A stretch of 64,000 nucleotides of DNA. Source: an uncultured Sphaerochaeta sp. (GTDB lineage: Bacteria; Spirochaetota; Spirochaetia; Sphaerochaetales; Sphaerochaetaceae). The position numbers were made by a program, and so were the translations under genes. The stretch spans positions 2,728,001-2,792,000 of the forward strand of contig NZ_OY762555.1 of NCBI RefSeq assembly GCF_963666015.1. Reading direction: 5' to 3'. The notes under the pieces are model-generated. The model searched no databases, was not told the DNA's origin, and was given only the letters and a program-made list of their open reading frames with translations. The first letter of the stretch is position 1; the number at the start of each line of letters is the position of its first letter. Positions 52,271 to 60,073 of the stretch are shown here, in pieces.

Positions 52271-52702
52271 ATGAATTTGTGGTGGATCTTTGTAATTGTC
52301 GGGATTCTCTTCATGGCTATGGAGATCATAACACCCGGCTTCATTGTCATGTGGTTCGGCATTGCAACTATCGTTGCTGCGATACCCGTATACTTTGGTG
52401 CTTCAACCTCAGTTGTGCTGATTGTCTTCGCCGTCACTCTACTCATTCTGACTGTGTTTGTACGCAGAATCTTTATCAATCGCTTTGTTGGTAAAGAAGG
52501 TGTCAGAACAAACGCTTCCTCCTTGATCGGCCAGCAGGCTGTGGTCGTCGAGACCATCGATCCGTTGAAATCAACCGGAAAGGTCAGGGTGCGCAAGGAA
52601 GTATGGAGTGCAGTCGCCAAGGAGAATGAACCAATTGCCGTCGGACAGATTGTTGTAGTGAAAGCTCTGGACGGGGTGAAATTGATGGTGGAAAAGGAGT
52701 AG
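52271..52702 (+). CDS. NfeD-family membrane protein
   Basis: The 143-aa protein has N-terminal membrane segments (WWIFVIVGILFMAMEIITPG, VVLIVFAVTLLIL) and a C-terminal OB-fold domain (SLIGQQAVVVETIDPLKSTG, ENEPIAVGQIVVV). NfeD proteins work with stomatin-like SPFH proteins in membrane microdomain organisation. The ATG at 52271 follows AAGGAGGAG. The SPFH gene begins 3 nt after its stop, the normal pairing. Confidence 0.92.
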   Translation: MNLWWIFVIVGILFMAMEIITPGFIVMWFGIATIVAAIPVYFGASTSVVLIVFAVTLLILTVFVRRIFINRFVGKEGVRTNASSLIGQQAVVVETIDPLKSTGKVRVRKEVWSAVAKENEPIAVGQIVVVKALDGVKLMVEKE

Positions 52703-52705
52703 GGG

Positions 52706-53743
52706 ATGGAAGAGTTTTATATTATTCTTGCAGTGACGTTTTTTGTTATTCTCATAGTACTGAAGGGTATCAAGCAAGTGCCTCAGGGGCAGGCGATGAT
52801 CATCGAACGACTGGGCAAATATGTACGAACTCTGGAATCAGGCATAAACTTCATCATTCCCTTTCTCGATCGGAAACGTGTGGTAAAACACTTAAACTAT
52901 AAACCCGAGGGACTCTCTGTTTACTGCGTAGACCTACGCGAGCAGGTGTATGATATTCCTTCTCAGGCCGTCATTACCCGGGATAACATCAGTCTTACTG
53001 TCGATACCTTGATCTTCTATCAGATTGTTGAACCCCACCGAGCACTGTATGAGATCAGTGATTTGATCATGGCAATCCGTGAGCTTTCAAAGACCACTAT
53101 GCGTAATGTATTTGGGGAGATGGATCTCGATGCCAGTCTCTCCTCGCGTGATTCGGTCAACCAGAAACTCCGGACCATCCTTGATGAAGCTACGGATAAG
53201 TGGGGGGTGAAAATTCTCCGTGTAGAGATTCAGGATATCGTCCCTCCAGCGGACTTGAAGGAAGATATGGAGAGACAGATGCGTGCTGAGCGTACCCGAA
53301 GACAGGAAGTAACTATTGCCGAGGGAAAGAAGCAAGCTGCAATTTTGGAGGCAGAAGGAATCAAGCAAAGCCTCATTCTCAATGCTCAGGGAGAGAGCGA
53401 GTCACGTGTTATGAAAGCGGAGGCAATCAAGACAGAGAGAATCCTACTAGCCCAAGGAGAAGCTGAATCAATCCAGTTAGTACAACAAGCAAAAGCAATA
53501 GGTCTTGATGCGGTCCGCAAGGTCTATGCCGATAAGGAAGGAGCAGAGAATCTCCTCATGATGGAAGTGTTACGCTCGCAGAACGAAATTGCCAAGGATC
53601 TTGCAAATGGGACAAGTCAGAAAATTTTCCTCCCTACTGAAGCCGCCGGTTTGTTTGGATCCATCAAGGGGATACAAGAGCTGCTCGCTTCAAGAGACTC
53701 GTTTGTGGAGACTCACCAAGCATCACAAGTTTCTAGTTCTTAG
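52706..53743 (+). CDS. SPFH/Band 7 (stomatin-like) membrane protein
   Basis: The 345-aa protein has one N-terminal anchor (YIILAVTFFVILIVL), then the Band 7 domain (QVPQGQAMIIERLGKYVRTL, VDTLIFYQIVEPHRALYEIS) and a long alanine/glutamate-rich coiled coil (residues about 200-290). This is the QmcA/slipin architecture, which forms large membrane rings and partners with NfeD. AAAAGGAG precedes the ATG. Confidence 0.93.
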   Translation: MEEFYIILAVTFFVILIVLKGIKQVPQGQAMIIERLGKYVRTLESGINFIIPFLDRKRVVKHLNYKPEGLSVYCVDLREQVYDIPSQAVITRDNISLTVDTLIFYQIVEPHRALYEISDLIMAIRELSKTTMRNVFGEMDLDASLSSRDSVNQKLRTILDEATDKWGVKILRVEIQDIVPPADLKEDMERQMRAERTRRQEVTIAEGKKQAAILEAEGIKQSLILNAQGESESRVMKAEAIKTERILLAQGEAESIQLVQQAKAIGLDAVRKVYADKEGAENLLMMEVLRSQNEIAKDLANGTSQKIFLPTEAAGLFGSIKGIQELLASRDSFVETHQASQVSSS

Positions 53744-53912
53744 TACAGGTCTTCAACTTCTCATTTATTCACAGGATGTGATAGGTTTTACCTTTATGTA
53801 AGGTGATTCTCCTGTGCCTGTATCTCTAGGATTGAAGGATTTGAAAAGTAGGAAGTTGAATCTTCAGGTATGTGATGAGCATCAAGACTTATATTATTTG
53901 GAGCAGTAACAA

Positions 53913-55064
53913 ATGGTTCATTATGAAAGAGACTATGCAATAACCCACGCCTTGGCCTATACGAATGGAGCCCTGCTACCTGATGCCACCATAGTGGTGG
54001 AGCAGGGGATCATCTCGTATGTTGGAAAGCATGATCAAAAGAGGGTACAGCATCTCAAGCAGTATGATGCCAAGGGAAACCTTGTGGGACCAGGTCTGGT
54101 CGATATGCACATCCATGGCTGTGGTGGCTTTGATTCAACCAGAGGAAATATACAGGAGAACCTTGAAGGCATGGCCCTGTTTCTTGTAGGGAAGGGTATC
54201 ACTAGTTTCCAGCTTGCAGTTGTCATGGATTTGGATCTCTTGGGCCAGATCAAAAAGGCAATGGATGCGAGTGCTTTCCTGTCATCCCATCTGCTTGGTG
54301 TCTATGTGGAAGGTCCTTTCATCGCACCTGAGAAAAAGGGTGGCATTCTCCCTTCAGGTATCAGGGCCTTTGATAGGGAGTATCTGGACAGGATTCTTTC
54401 CATCAAGTGTGGTAAGAAGCCACTTGTCACCTCTATGACCATAGCTCCTGAACTGCAAGGCAGTGAAGAGCTCTCGAGTATCTTGGAACAGAACAACATT
54501 GTTGTGGCCTATGGCCATAGTGACTGTCCCCTGGATGCCTTGAAACCTAGGGATAAGAATCATCTTACCCACCTCTTCAATGCGATGAGCGGCATAGATC
54601 ACAAACGCCCAGGCTTGGCAGCCATGCCGTTTGTCCGTGACTACAGACATGCAACGTATGAACTTGTTTGTGATGGCGTGCATGTGCATCCGTCAGTGAT
54701 AGACTTGACGATCAATTCACTTGACACAGAAAGGCTTTGCCTGATTTCTGATGCTATGAGTTTGGCGGGCATGGGTGTTGATGAAGGCCTCTATCTGGGC
54801 AAGCAAATCTATTCCAATGGAAAGGCCTGTTTTTACAGTGATAGTGACATACTGATAGGTTCTGCTATGCTGATCAGCGACTCAGCAAAGAACCTTGTTC
54901 AAAAAAGCTTATTGGACAAGCGAACCTTCTTTCAGGTTGCGTCGGAGAATCCATTGCGAGTGCTTTCGCAAACAGATCGAGGCAAGATAATTCCTGGATA
55001 CAAGGCTGACTTGGTAATGCTCTCTCCTGACATGGAGATCCTAGAGGTATTCAAGGCAGAGTGA
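53913..55064 (+). CDS. nagA: N-acetylglucosamine-6-phosphate deacetylase
   Basis: The 383-aa amidohydrolase has the metal motif VDMHIHGCGG (His66, His68), YVEGPFIAPEKKGG, HLFNAMSGIDHKRPG, CDGVHVHP and the catalytic aspartate in ISDAMSLAG, as in NagA. It deacetylates GlcNAc-6-P to GlcN-6-P in amino-sugar use and peptidoglycan recycling. GGAGCAG precedes the ATG. No nagB or nagE is adjacent, so it stands apart from the other sugar clusters. Confidence 0.9.
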   Translation: MVHYERDYAITHALAYTNGALLPDATIVVEQGIISYVGKHDQKRVQHLKQYDAKGNLVGPGLVDMHIHGCGGFDSTRGNIQENLEGMALFLVGKGITSFQLAVVMDLDLLGQIKKAMDASAFLSSHLLGVYVEGPFIAPEKKGGILPSGIRAFDREYLDRILSIKCGKKPLVTSMTIAPELQGSEELSSILEQNNIVVAYGHSDCPLDALKPRDKNHLTHLFNAMSGIDHKRPGLAAMPFVRDYRHATYELVCDGVHVHPSVIDLTINSLDTERLCLISDAMSLAGMGVDEGLYLGKQIYSNGKACFYSDSDILIGSAMLISDSAKNLVQKSLLDKRTFFQVASENPLRVLSQTDRGKIIPGYKADLVMLSPDMEILEVFKAE

Positions 55065-55157
55065 GAATGCGAGACAATAACCTCAAGACAAAAGGTAATT
55101 GTATCTATGATAGATGCCAACAAAAAACCTGCCAAGGTCCTCAAGGTCACCAACAAG

Positions 55158-55236
55158 AAAAATGGTGTCAGTCGAGGAGAAAGTGTCTCCAGAGCATGCG
55201 CTGTCATTCCGAAAAGTGTAAACTATAGCGTAACCA
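55158..55236. repeat. Dispersed repeat, copy 2
   Basis: This is the partner of 47909-47987, with 22 identical bases at 55215-55236. It contains GAAAGTGTCTCC (55179-55190); near copies of that motif recur at 55896-55908 and 55929-55941, bracketing the YwbE/VF530 genes. An insertion-element scar is the likely origin. Confidence 0.6.
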
Positions 55237-55327
55237 TATCAGTTTGGTGCCTGCACAAATCTGATACGGATTGCTCTTCAACAATATTACGTTCTACTAT
55301 AGAGTGAGGCTTGTAGGAGAGATTGAT

Positions 55328-55528
55328 ATGGATGGTAAGGTAAGAGCTGATATACACGCAGGGCTGGAAGTGCTTATTGTCCTCAAGCAGGACCAAGCAA
55401 CTGGTGCAACCACCAAAGGTGTGGTCAAGGACATCCTGACCAACTCTCGCATGCATCCGCACGGTATCAAGGTGCGTCTTGAGAGTGGTGAAGTAGGGCG
55501 TGTGAAGGAGATTCTATCACGGACATGA
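55328..55528 (+). CDS. ywbE: YwbE family protein
   Basis: The 66-aa protein matches the YwbE family, with [20 protein letters not shown] and [20 protein letters not shown], a small beta-rich fold of unknown function. ATG 55328 is chosen because AGGAGAG precedes it. Its stop overlaps the start of the VF530 gene (ATGA), so the two are co-translated. Confidence 0.9.
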   Translation: MDGKVRADIHAGLEVLIVLKQDQATGATTKGVVKDILTNSRMHPHGIKVRLESGEVGRVKEILSRT

Positions 55529-55773
55529 CCAATTCAACTACACAAGTGAACAACCCCCTCCATGGCGTAACGCTGGAGAAATTGCTTATTCGTCTGGTCG
55601 ATTACTACGGCTGGAACGAGCTGTACGACATGCTGCAGCTACAATGCTTCTATAACGATCCCAGCATCAAATCCAGCTTGAAGTTCCTACGCAAGAACCT
55701 TTGGGCACGTACAAAGCTTGAGGATATCTACTTGGACCTTGAATACTACCTGAACGAGGAATCGAGGTATTAG
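55525..55773 (+). CDS. VF530 family DNA-binding protein
   Basis: The 82-aa protein matches the VF530/DUF2132 family: [20 protein letters not shown] followed by [15 protein letters not shown] and EDIYLDL. The family has a small helical fold annotated as DNA binding. It overlaps ywbE by 4 nt. Intact and of normal length. Confidence 0.9.
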   Translation: MTNSTTQVNNPLHGVTLEKLLIRLVDYYGWNELYDMLQLQCFYNDPSIKSSLKFLRKNLWARTKLEDIYLDLEYYLNEESRY

Positions 55774-55794
55774 AGGTGCGGAAGCAGCGGTAGG

Positions 55795-56121
55795 TTGAAA
55801 ACTGATTATAACTCATTTATTGATAAGCATTATGACACAATAAAAATCAGGGTAACACATTTTGGTGTTGTAAACCAGGATGTCTGCAGCTATTTGAAAA
55901 GTGTCTCCAAATTGAGTTCCTGTTTATTAAAAAGTGTCTACAAAACAGTACTCATAGCATTCATTGTAGAAGAAGTTTTGTGGCCAGTAAATCCAAATTC
56001 ACTTTACCGAACGAAAAGAGCCAAAAACAAAGAACGCCTCCGAAGAGACGTTCTCGCTAGATTTCTGGGTGTTTTGGAGGCAACAAAGAGCACGGATCAG
56101 CTGCTGTCATTGGCAAATTAA
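55795..56121 (+). pseudogene. Doubtful 108-codon frame over insertion-element scars
   Basis: A TTG-started frame spans 349 nt with no other gene. Its first half crosses two GTGTCT(C/A)C motifs linked to the dispersed repeat and does not look coding. The last 40 residues (KNKERLRRDVLARFLGVLEA, then STDQLLSLAN) look more protein-like and may be the tail of a truncated gene. I do not recognise it. Confidence 0.25.
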
Positions 56122-56122
56122 A

Positions 56123-56608
56123 TCACTTTGCTCGTATCAGGGCATACAGTTTCTTGATGGCTACAGCCAACCAGAGCAACGCTCCTACAGTCATTCCTAA
56201 TGACACAAGATACATTGGAATTTCCATAACAGGGCTTAACTTATTCGTAGACATCTGCAACAAAGTTATTTTTGCTGAGTAAAAAACGCAGAAGCCAGCA
56301 AAGAAAAGAACAAATAGTGTATTGATAACCTTGATTACCCTAGCAGGTAAAACGCGACCTCTTTTCTCCAGCGATTCTTCAAGCATGGTAATACTGATCA
56401 GCCCACTGTCATCATAGCCGATTGCTGTACAAATCATGATGATCCATACAAAGACATACCGAAGCAACTCCTCTGCAGCCGGCAGGGAAACTTTTGCATG
56501 TCTTGAAAAAACTGCCAGATTGGCAAGTATGACTGTCCCAAAAACAGCAAGTCCTGTGATAGTACTGATAATTTTCCCTGATTTGAGAAATTGTTTCAGT
56601 CTGTTCAT
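56123..56608 (-). CDS. TRAP transporter small permease (DctQ type)
   Basis: The 161-aa protein has four spans and the conserved AEELLRYVFVWIIMICTAIG segment. ATG 56608 follows GGAGGTG. It is the last gene of the operon starting at 59794, unusually separated from its DctM partner by the binding-protein and cyclase genes. It convergently abuts the doubtful frame ending at 56121. Confidence 0.85.
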   Translation of the reverse strand: MNRLKQFLKSGKIISTITGLAVFGTVILANLAVFSRHAKVSLPAAEELLRYVFVWIIMICTAIGYDDSGLISITMLEESLEKRGRVLPARVIKVINTLFVLFFAGFCVFYSAKITLLQMSTNKLSPVMEIPMYLVSLGMTVGALLWLAVAIKKLYALIRAK

Positions 56609-56691
56609 ATATACACCTCCAGTAAAAAGCACCACATCCATTCACCCGCTCACTCAAAACAACGGTTTACCAGAAAAACAACCGCTACCCC

Positions 56692-57351
56692 TCAATCCAA
56701 CATAGCTACTACTCTGATTTGAGCACCATCTGCATTCTGCAAATTAATCGGTAAACCGGCGAATTTCACTATCGGACGATCAATCTTATGCAGGTTGCAC
56801 ATATACTCAATCATCAATACATCATGCTTGAGGAGGAACTCGTGGGTTGGTTGATATGTCTCCTTCTCAGAGACAAATCGTAGTCTTCGAATATCATAGT
56901 CTTGAGGAAAGTCAAAACCAATGACTTTAAACCCCAGAGTCTGAAGGTACTTTGCCCCTTCAACACCAATATAGGGAGCTGTATCCCAAAACTCCGTTGT
57001 TTCCCAAGAACACTTTGCATCCCAACTTGTCTTGATGAGTACAATGTTTGGAACTTGATGTGTACCTACAGCTGCTGACAAATCCTTCTCTGTAATCTCC
57101 TGATTCGCTCCAACATGAGAAACATCAAGAACAAGGGCATCTCCGATTAATAGTTCCAGGGGAAAATCATTCAGACTTTTACCATCCTTGAGAAAATGCT
57201 TCGGAGAATCGATATGGGTATAGTTATGACTTCCCAAGCTATAGTTTGTCGTATTGATTCCATCGCCTTTATTCATATCCTTGCCTGGGCTGCTGGTAAA
57301 CCCATAACGCCAATGAGGGATGATGGGTAGTGTAAGGTCAATTACCTTCAT
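56692..57351 (-). CDS. Cyclase/kynurenine-formamidase-like metal hydrolase
   Basis: The 219-aa protein belongs to the cyclase family (PF04199). It has the metal motif HNYTHIDSPKHF (family HxxTHxDxPxHF) and KVIGFDFPQDYDI. Members hydrolyse amides, lactones or activated esters. AAGGAG precedes the ATG. Its place inside a TRAP operon next to a four-carbon acid sugar kinase operon suggests opening of a sugar-acid lactone; this is inference. Confidence 0.85.
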   Translation of the reverse strand: MKVIDLTLPIIPHWRYGFTSSPGKDMNKGDGINTTNYSLGSHNYTHIDSPKHFLKDGKSLNDFPLELLIGDALVLDVSHVGANQEITEKDLSAAVGTHQVPNIVLIKTSWDAKCSWETTEFWDTAPYIGVEGAKYLQTLGFKVIGFDFPQDYDIRRLRFVSEKETYQPTHEFLLKHDVLMIEYMCNLHKIDRPIVKFAGLPINLQNADGAQIRVVAMLD

Positions 57352-57378
57352 AAGGATGCTCCTTGTTTGTGCAATAGC

Positions 57379-57408
57379 AGGGTTTTGCTATGTTTCAAGC
57401 AAAACCCT
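57379..57408 (-). terminator. Intercistronic hairpin between dctP and cyclase
   Basis: AGGGTTTTGCT (57379-57389) and AGCAAAACCCT (57398-57408) form an 11-bp perfect stem with an 8-nt loop, 14 nt after the binding-protein stop. There is no U-run on the minus strand. Placement matches the other binding-protein hairpins. Confidence 0.65.
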
Positions 57409-57422
57409 TTAGTGAAGTTGTG

Positions 57423-58433
57423 TTATCTACCGAGAATTGCATGAACCTTATCCAAGTATGCAGATCCATATTGCTCTGTGAAAACAGAATACGAATCTTT
57501 CGACTGCTCCTTGAATGCACGCACATCAGGATTAGTCTCTACTTCCATCAAAGTCTTGAGCTCAGCGAGAATCTCGTCCTCAAGCTCTGCAGCTTCCTTA
57601 TTGGTTACAGCTGTTGCATCATCAACAGCCTTGAGCACTGCTGCCTGCTGGTCAGCGTCCAATTTCTGCCAAGTACTAAGACTCATACTGAGCATGAACG
57701 GAGTGAACGTATGCTTGGTCATAGTCATGTACTTCTGAACTTCATAGTACTTGTTGAAATAGATGTCTGTAAGTAGATTCTCCTGGCCGTCGACTGTTCC
57801 CTGCTGCAAAGATGTATAGACTTCTGATGAGTCAATCGGGGTGGATATCGCACCGAGCAGACTCCAGAGCTTGATTTGGATAGGAGCCGGCAACGTTCTG
57901 AGTTTGAGTCCTTTGGTATCAGCAGGTGTCTTTACTGGCCTGATATTATTTGTCAAACTTCTGAATCCGATTCCCCAGAAAGCCATTCCCTTCATGCCCT
58001 TGGCTTCAAACTTAGCAAGCAACTCATCCGCAACAGCACTATTTAAAACCATTTCTACCTCTGCTCTGTCTTGGAAAAGATAGGGCAACTCGAAAACCTG
58101 GATCTCGGGGACCAATCCTGAGTAATAGGCATTTCCAGTAACTGCGAAATCCACGGTACCCTGTTGGACACCTTCAACCATCGAGGTGGAATTACCCAGC
58201 GTTCCATTGTGATAGACTGTAGCTTGCAACGTGCCGTTTGAATACTCATTCAACTTTTCTGCAAGTACATTCAAACCGATACCACCGGGGGTAGACTCTG
58301 GAAGAGGTCCAGCAAGTGTAAGTTTTACAACCTTAGGGCCCTGCTCAGCACCTCCTGCTGCTCCAACAGTGAAAGCTACTGAAATGATCAGTAATCCGAT
58401 AAGCAACGAAACCTTCCATTTTGAACTCTTCAT
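57423..58433 (-). CDS. TRAP transporter solute-binding protein (DctP type)
   Basis: The 336-aa protein has a signal peptide (VSLLIGLLIISVAFTVGAAG) and the DctP ligand segment LKLRTLPAPIQIKLWSLLGA with the carboxylate-binding arginine, then GTVDGQENLLTDI. ATG 58433 follows GGAGG; the longer frame is unsupported. It lies after DctM and before the cyclase. The setting suggests a C4 sugar acid such as threonate or erythronate as ligand. Confidence 0.9.
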   Translation of the reverse strand: MKSSKWKVSLLIGLLIISVAFTVGAAGGAEQGPKVVKLTLAGPLPESTPGGIGLNVLAEKLNEYSNGTLQATVYHNGTLGNSTSMVEGVQQGTVDFAVTGNAYYSGLVPEIQVFELPYLFQDRAEVEMVLNSAVADELLAKFEAKGMKGMAFWGIGFRSLTNNIRPVKTPADTKGLKLRTLPAPIQIKLWSLLGAISTPIDSSEVYTSLQQGTVDGQENLLTDIYFNKYYEVQKYMTMTKHTFTPFMLSMSLSTWQKLDADQQAAVLKAVDDATAVTNKEAAELEDEILAELKTLMEVETNPDVRAFKEQSKDSYSVFTEQYGSAYLDKVHAILGR

Positions 58434-58516
58434 ACAAAACCTCCAAATTAATAGTGACAACGAAGAATCAGAAATTTTTAATACCAATGATATCTCTTAC
58501 CCTCTACCAAGACTCA

Positions 58517-59794
58517 TCATGCATTGATCAACCTCGGCAGGAATGTGGACAGTTGCGGAAACAGTATGATCACCACAATGCCGATGAAAGAAGCAATCAA
58601 GAAAGGACCCAAATCCCTGGTGATTTTATGTACCGGTATATTGGATATCGAGGAAACAACAAATAGGTTCATTCCAACAGGCGGAGTAATCAAACCAATA
58701 CAAAGCGAAACAACCATAACGATTCCAAAATGCACGGTATCGATGCCCAGCATTATTGCCGCTGGTGTGATAATCGGGGCAAAGATGCTGCAAGCAGGGA
58801 CCGCATCGATAAACATGCCGGTAATCAGCAACATAAAGAAGACCAAGAATAAGAAAACAATGGGGTTCTGGCTGACACCACTGAAGAATGCTGCAACCAA
58901 TTGGGGTATCTGTTCTCTGGTGAGAATCCAACCAAAAGCTTGTGTAACTGCCACTATCAGAAGAATTCCCGCTGCAAGCTTCATCGATCCATAGAGAATT
59001 GAGAGCGTTTTTTTGAAGGTCAGACTTTTATAGATAAACATTCCTACAAGAATACTGTACAGCGTTGCGACAGCTGCAGTCTCGGTAGGGGTAAAAAAGC
59101 CGGTATAGATTCCTCCAAGGATAATAATCGGAGTAAGCAGTGCCCAGAAGGCATCAATAAAGCTCTTTACTAATTCCTTGAATGAGAAATGACCTTCGCC
59201 TTTATACCCTCGCTTCACACAAATGCGGAATGTAATGACCATCATGATAAGACCAAGCACGATACCGGGGATTACCCCTGCAAGTAACATATCGCCAACT
59301 GATGTATCGGTTGCTATCGCATAGATGACCATCAGTATGCTTGGTGGAATAATGGGACCGAAGATGCCAGCTGAGGATTGGAGGGCAGCTGAGAAGTTTT
59401 CATCGTACCCGTCCTTCTTCATCTCAGGAAGCATGATACTTCCAATTGCAGCACATGTTGCAGCTCCGGCTCCAGTCATACTCGCAAACATCATACTTGC
59501 GCCCACCACAACCAAAGCCAGCCCACCAGGAAGTGGTCCCATGAGTTTTTTCGAGAACATGACGATTCGTTTGGAAATTCCCCCCTCTTGCATAATCCCT
59601 CCAGCCATAATGAAGAAAGGAATCGCCAATAGGGTAAATTTATCCATGCTGTTGAGCATCTGCTGTACCACAACTATGGGTGAAATACCGATGGTCAGAA
59701 GGTAAATAACAGATGTAACACCCAGTGATACCACAACTGGAATACCGAGAAACATGAATACAAAAAAGAGGAAGATAATCACTTCAGCTTGCAT
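58517..59794 (-). CDS. TRAP transporter large permease (DctM type)
   Basis: The 425-aa polytopic protein has SMTGAGAATCAAIGSIMLPE, GPIIPPSILMVIYA and TPTETAAVATLY, as in DctM. AAGGATAAC precedes the ATG. It is the first gene of the operon, unlike the usual dctP-Q-M order. A sigma-54 promoter lies about 90 nt upstream, pointing to control by the PrpR-type activator at 60074. Confidence 0.93.
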   Translation of the reverse strand: MQAEVIIFLFFVFMFLGIPVVVSLGVTSVIYLLTIGISPIVVVQQMLNSMDKFTLLAIPFFIMAGGIMQEGGISKRIVMFSKKLMGPLPGGLALVVVGASMMFASMTGAGAATCAAIGSIMLPEMKKDGYDENFSAALQSSAGIFGPIIPPSILMVIYAIATDTSVGDMLLAGVIPGIVLGLIMMVITFRICVKRGYKGEGHFSFKELVKSFIDAFWALLTPIIILGGIYTGFFTPTETAAVATLYSILVGMFIYKSLTFKKTLSILYGSMKLAAGILLIVAVTQAFGWILTREQIPQLVAAFFSGVSQNPIVFLFLVFFMLLITGMFIDAVPACSIFAPIITPAAIMLGIDTVHFGIVMVVSLCIGLITPPVGMNLFVVSSISNIPVHKITRDLGPFLIASFIGIVVIILFPQLSTFLPRLINA

Positions 59795-59883
59795 CGTCAG
59801 TTATCCTTTATTTCTGATTCGTGAATGAATCGACGTATGTACCGATTACTGCTATACATCGTACATCCACCTACTAGCAATAA

Positions 59884-59901
59884 ATGCAAGAACTGGGCCA
59901 A
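59884..59901 (-). promoter_or_regulatory. Sigma-54 promoter of the TRAP/cyclase operon
   Basis: On the minus strand TTGGCCC-AGTTC-TTGCAT matches the -24/-12 pattern TGGCNC-N5-TTGCA with the exact 10-nt GG-GC gap. The start would fall near 59874. It shares most of its sequence with the divergent sigma-54 site at 62185. Confidence 0.8.
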
Positions 59902-60027
59902 GAATTATTTAACAATGCCATTCCTTGCTTTCGGACAGGAATAGCGCTCTTTAAGATACAAATACTTCATGAACAAAATTGATAAACTTTCAAAATAACA
60001 GATATTCTACGTAGTCTACTGCCGATG

Positions 60028-60065
60028 ATTGCAGAGATGGGATTGCAGTTTTGCAATTATGCAAT
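60028..60065 (-). promoter_or_regulatory. ATTGCA cluster, candidate enhancer for the TRAP operon
   Basis: ATTGCA at 60028, ATTGCA-GTTT-TGCAAT at 60042-60057 and TGCAAT at 60060-60065. The cluster lies about 150 bp upstream of the sigma-54 promoter at 59884, a normal distance for an activator site, and just past the end of the regulator gene. Confidence 0.6.
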
Positions 60066-60073
60066 ACTGTTCG

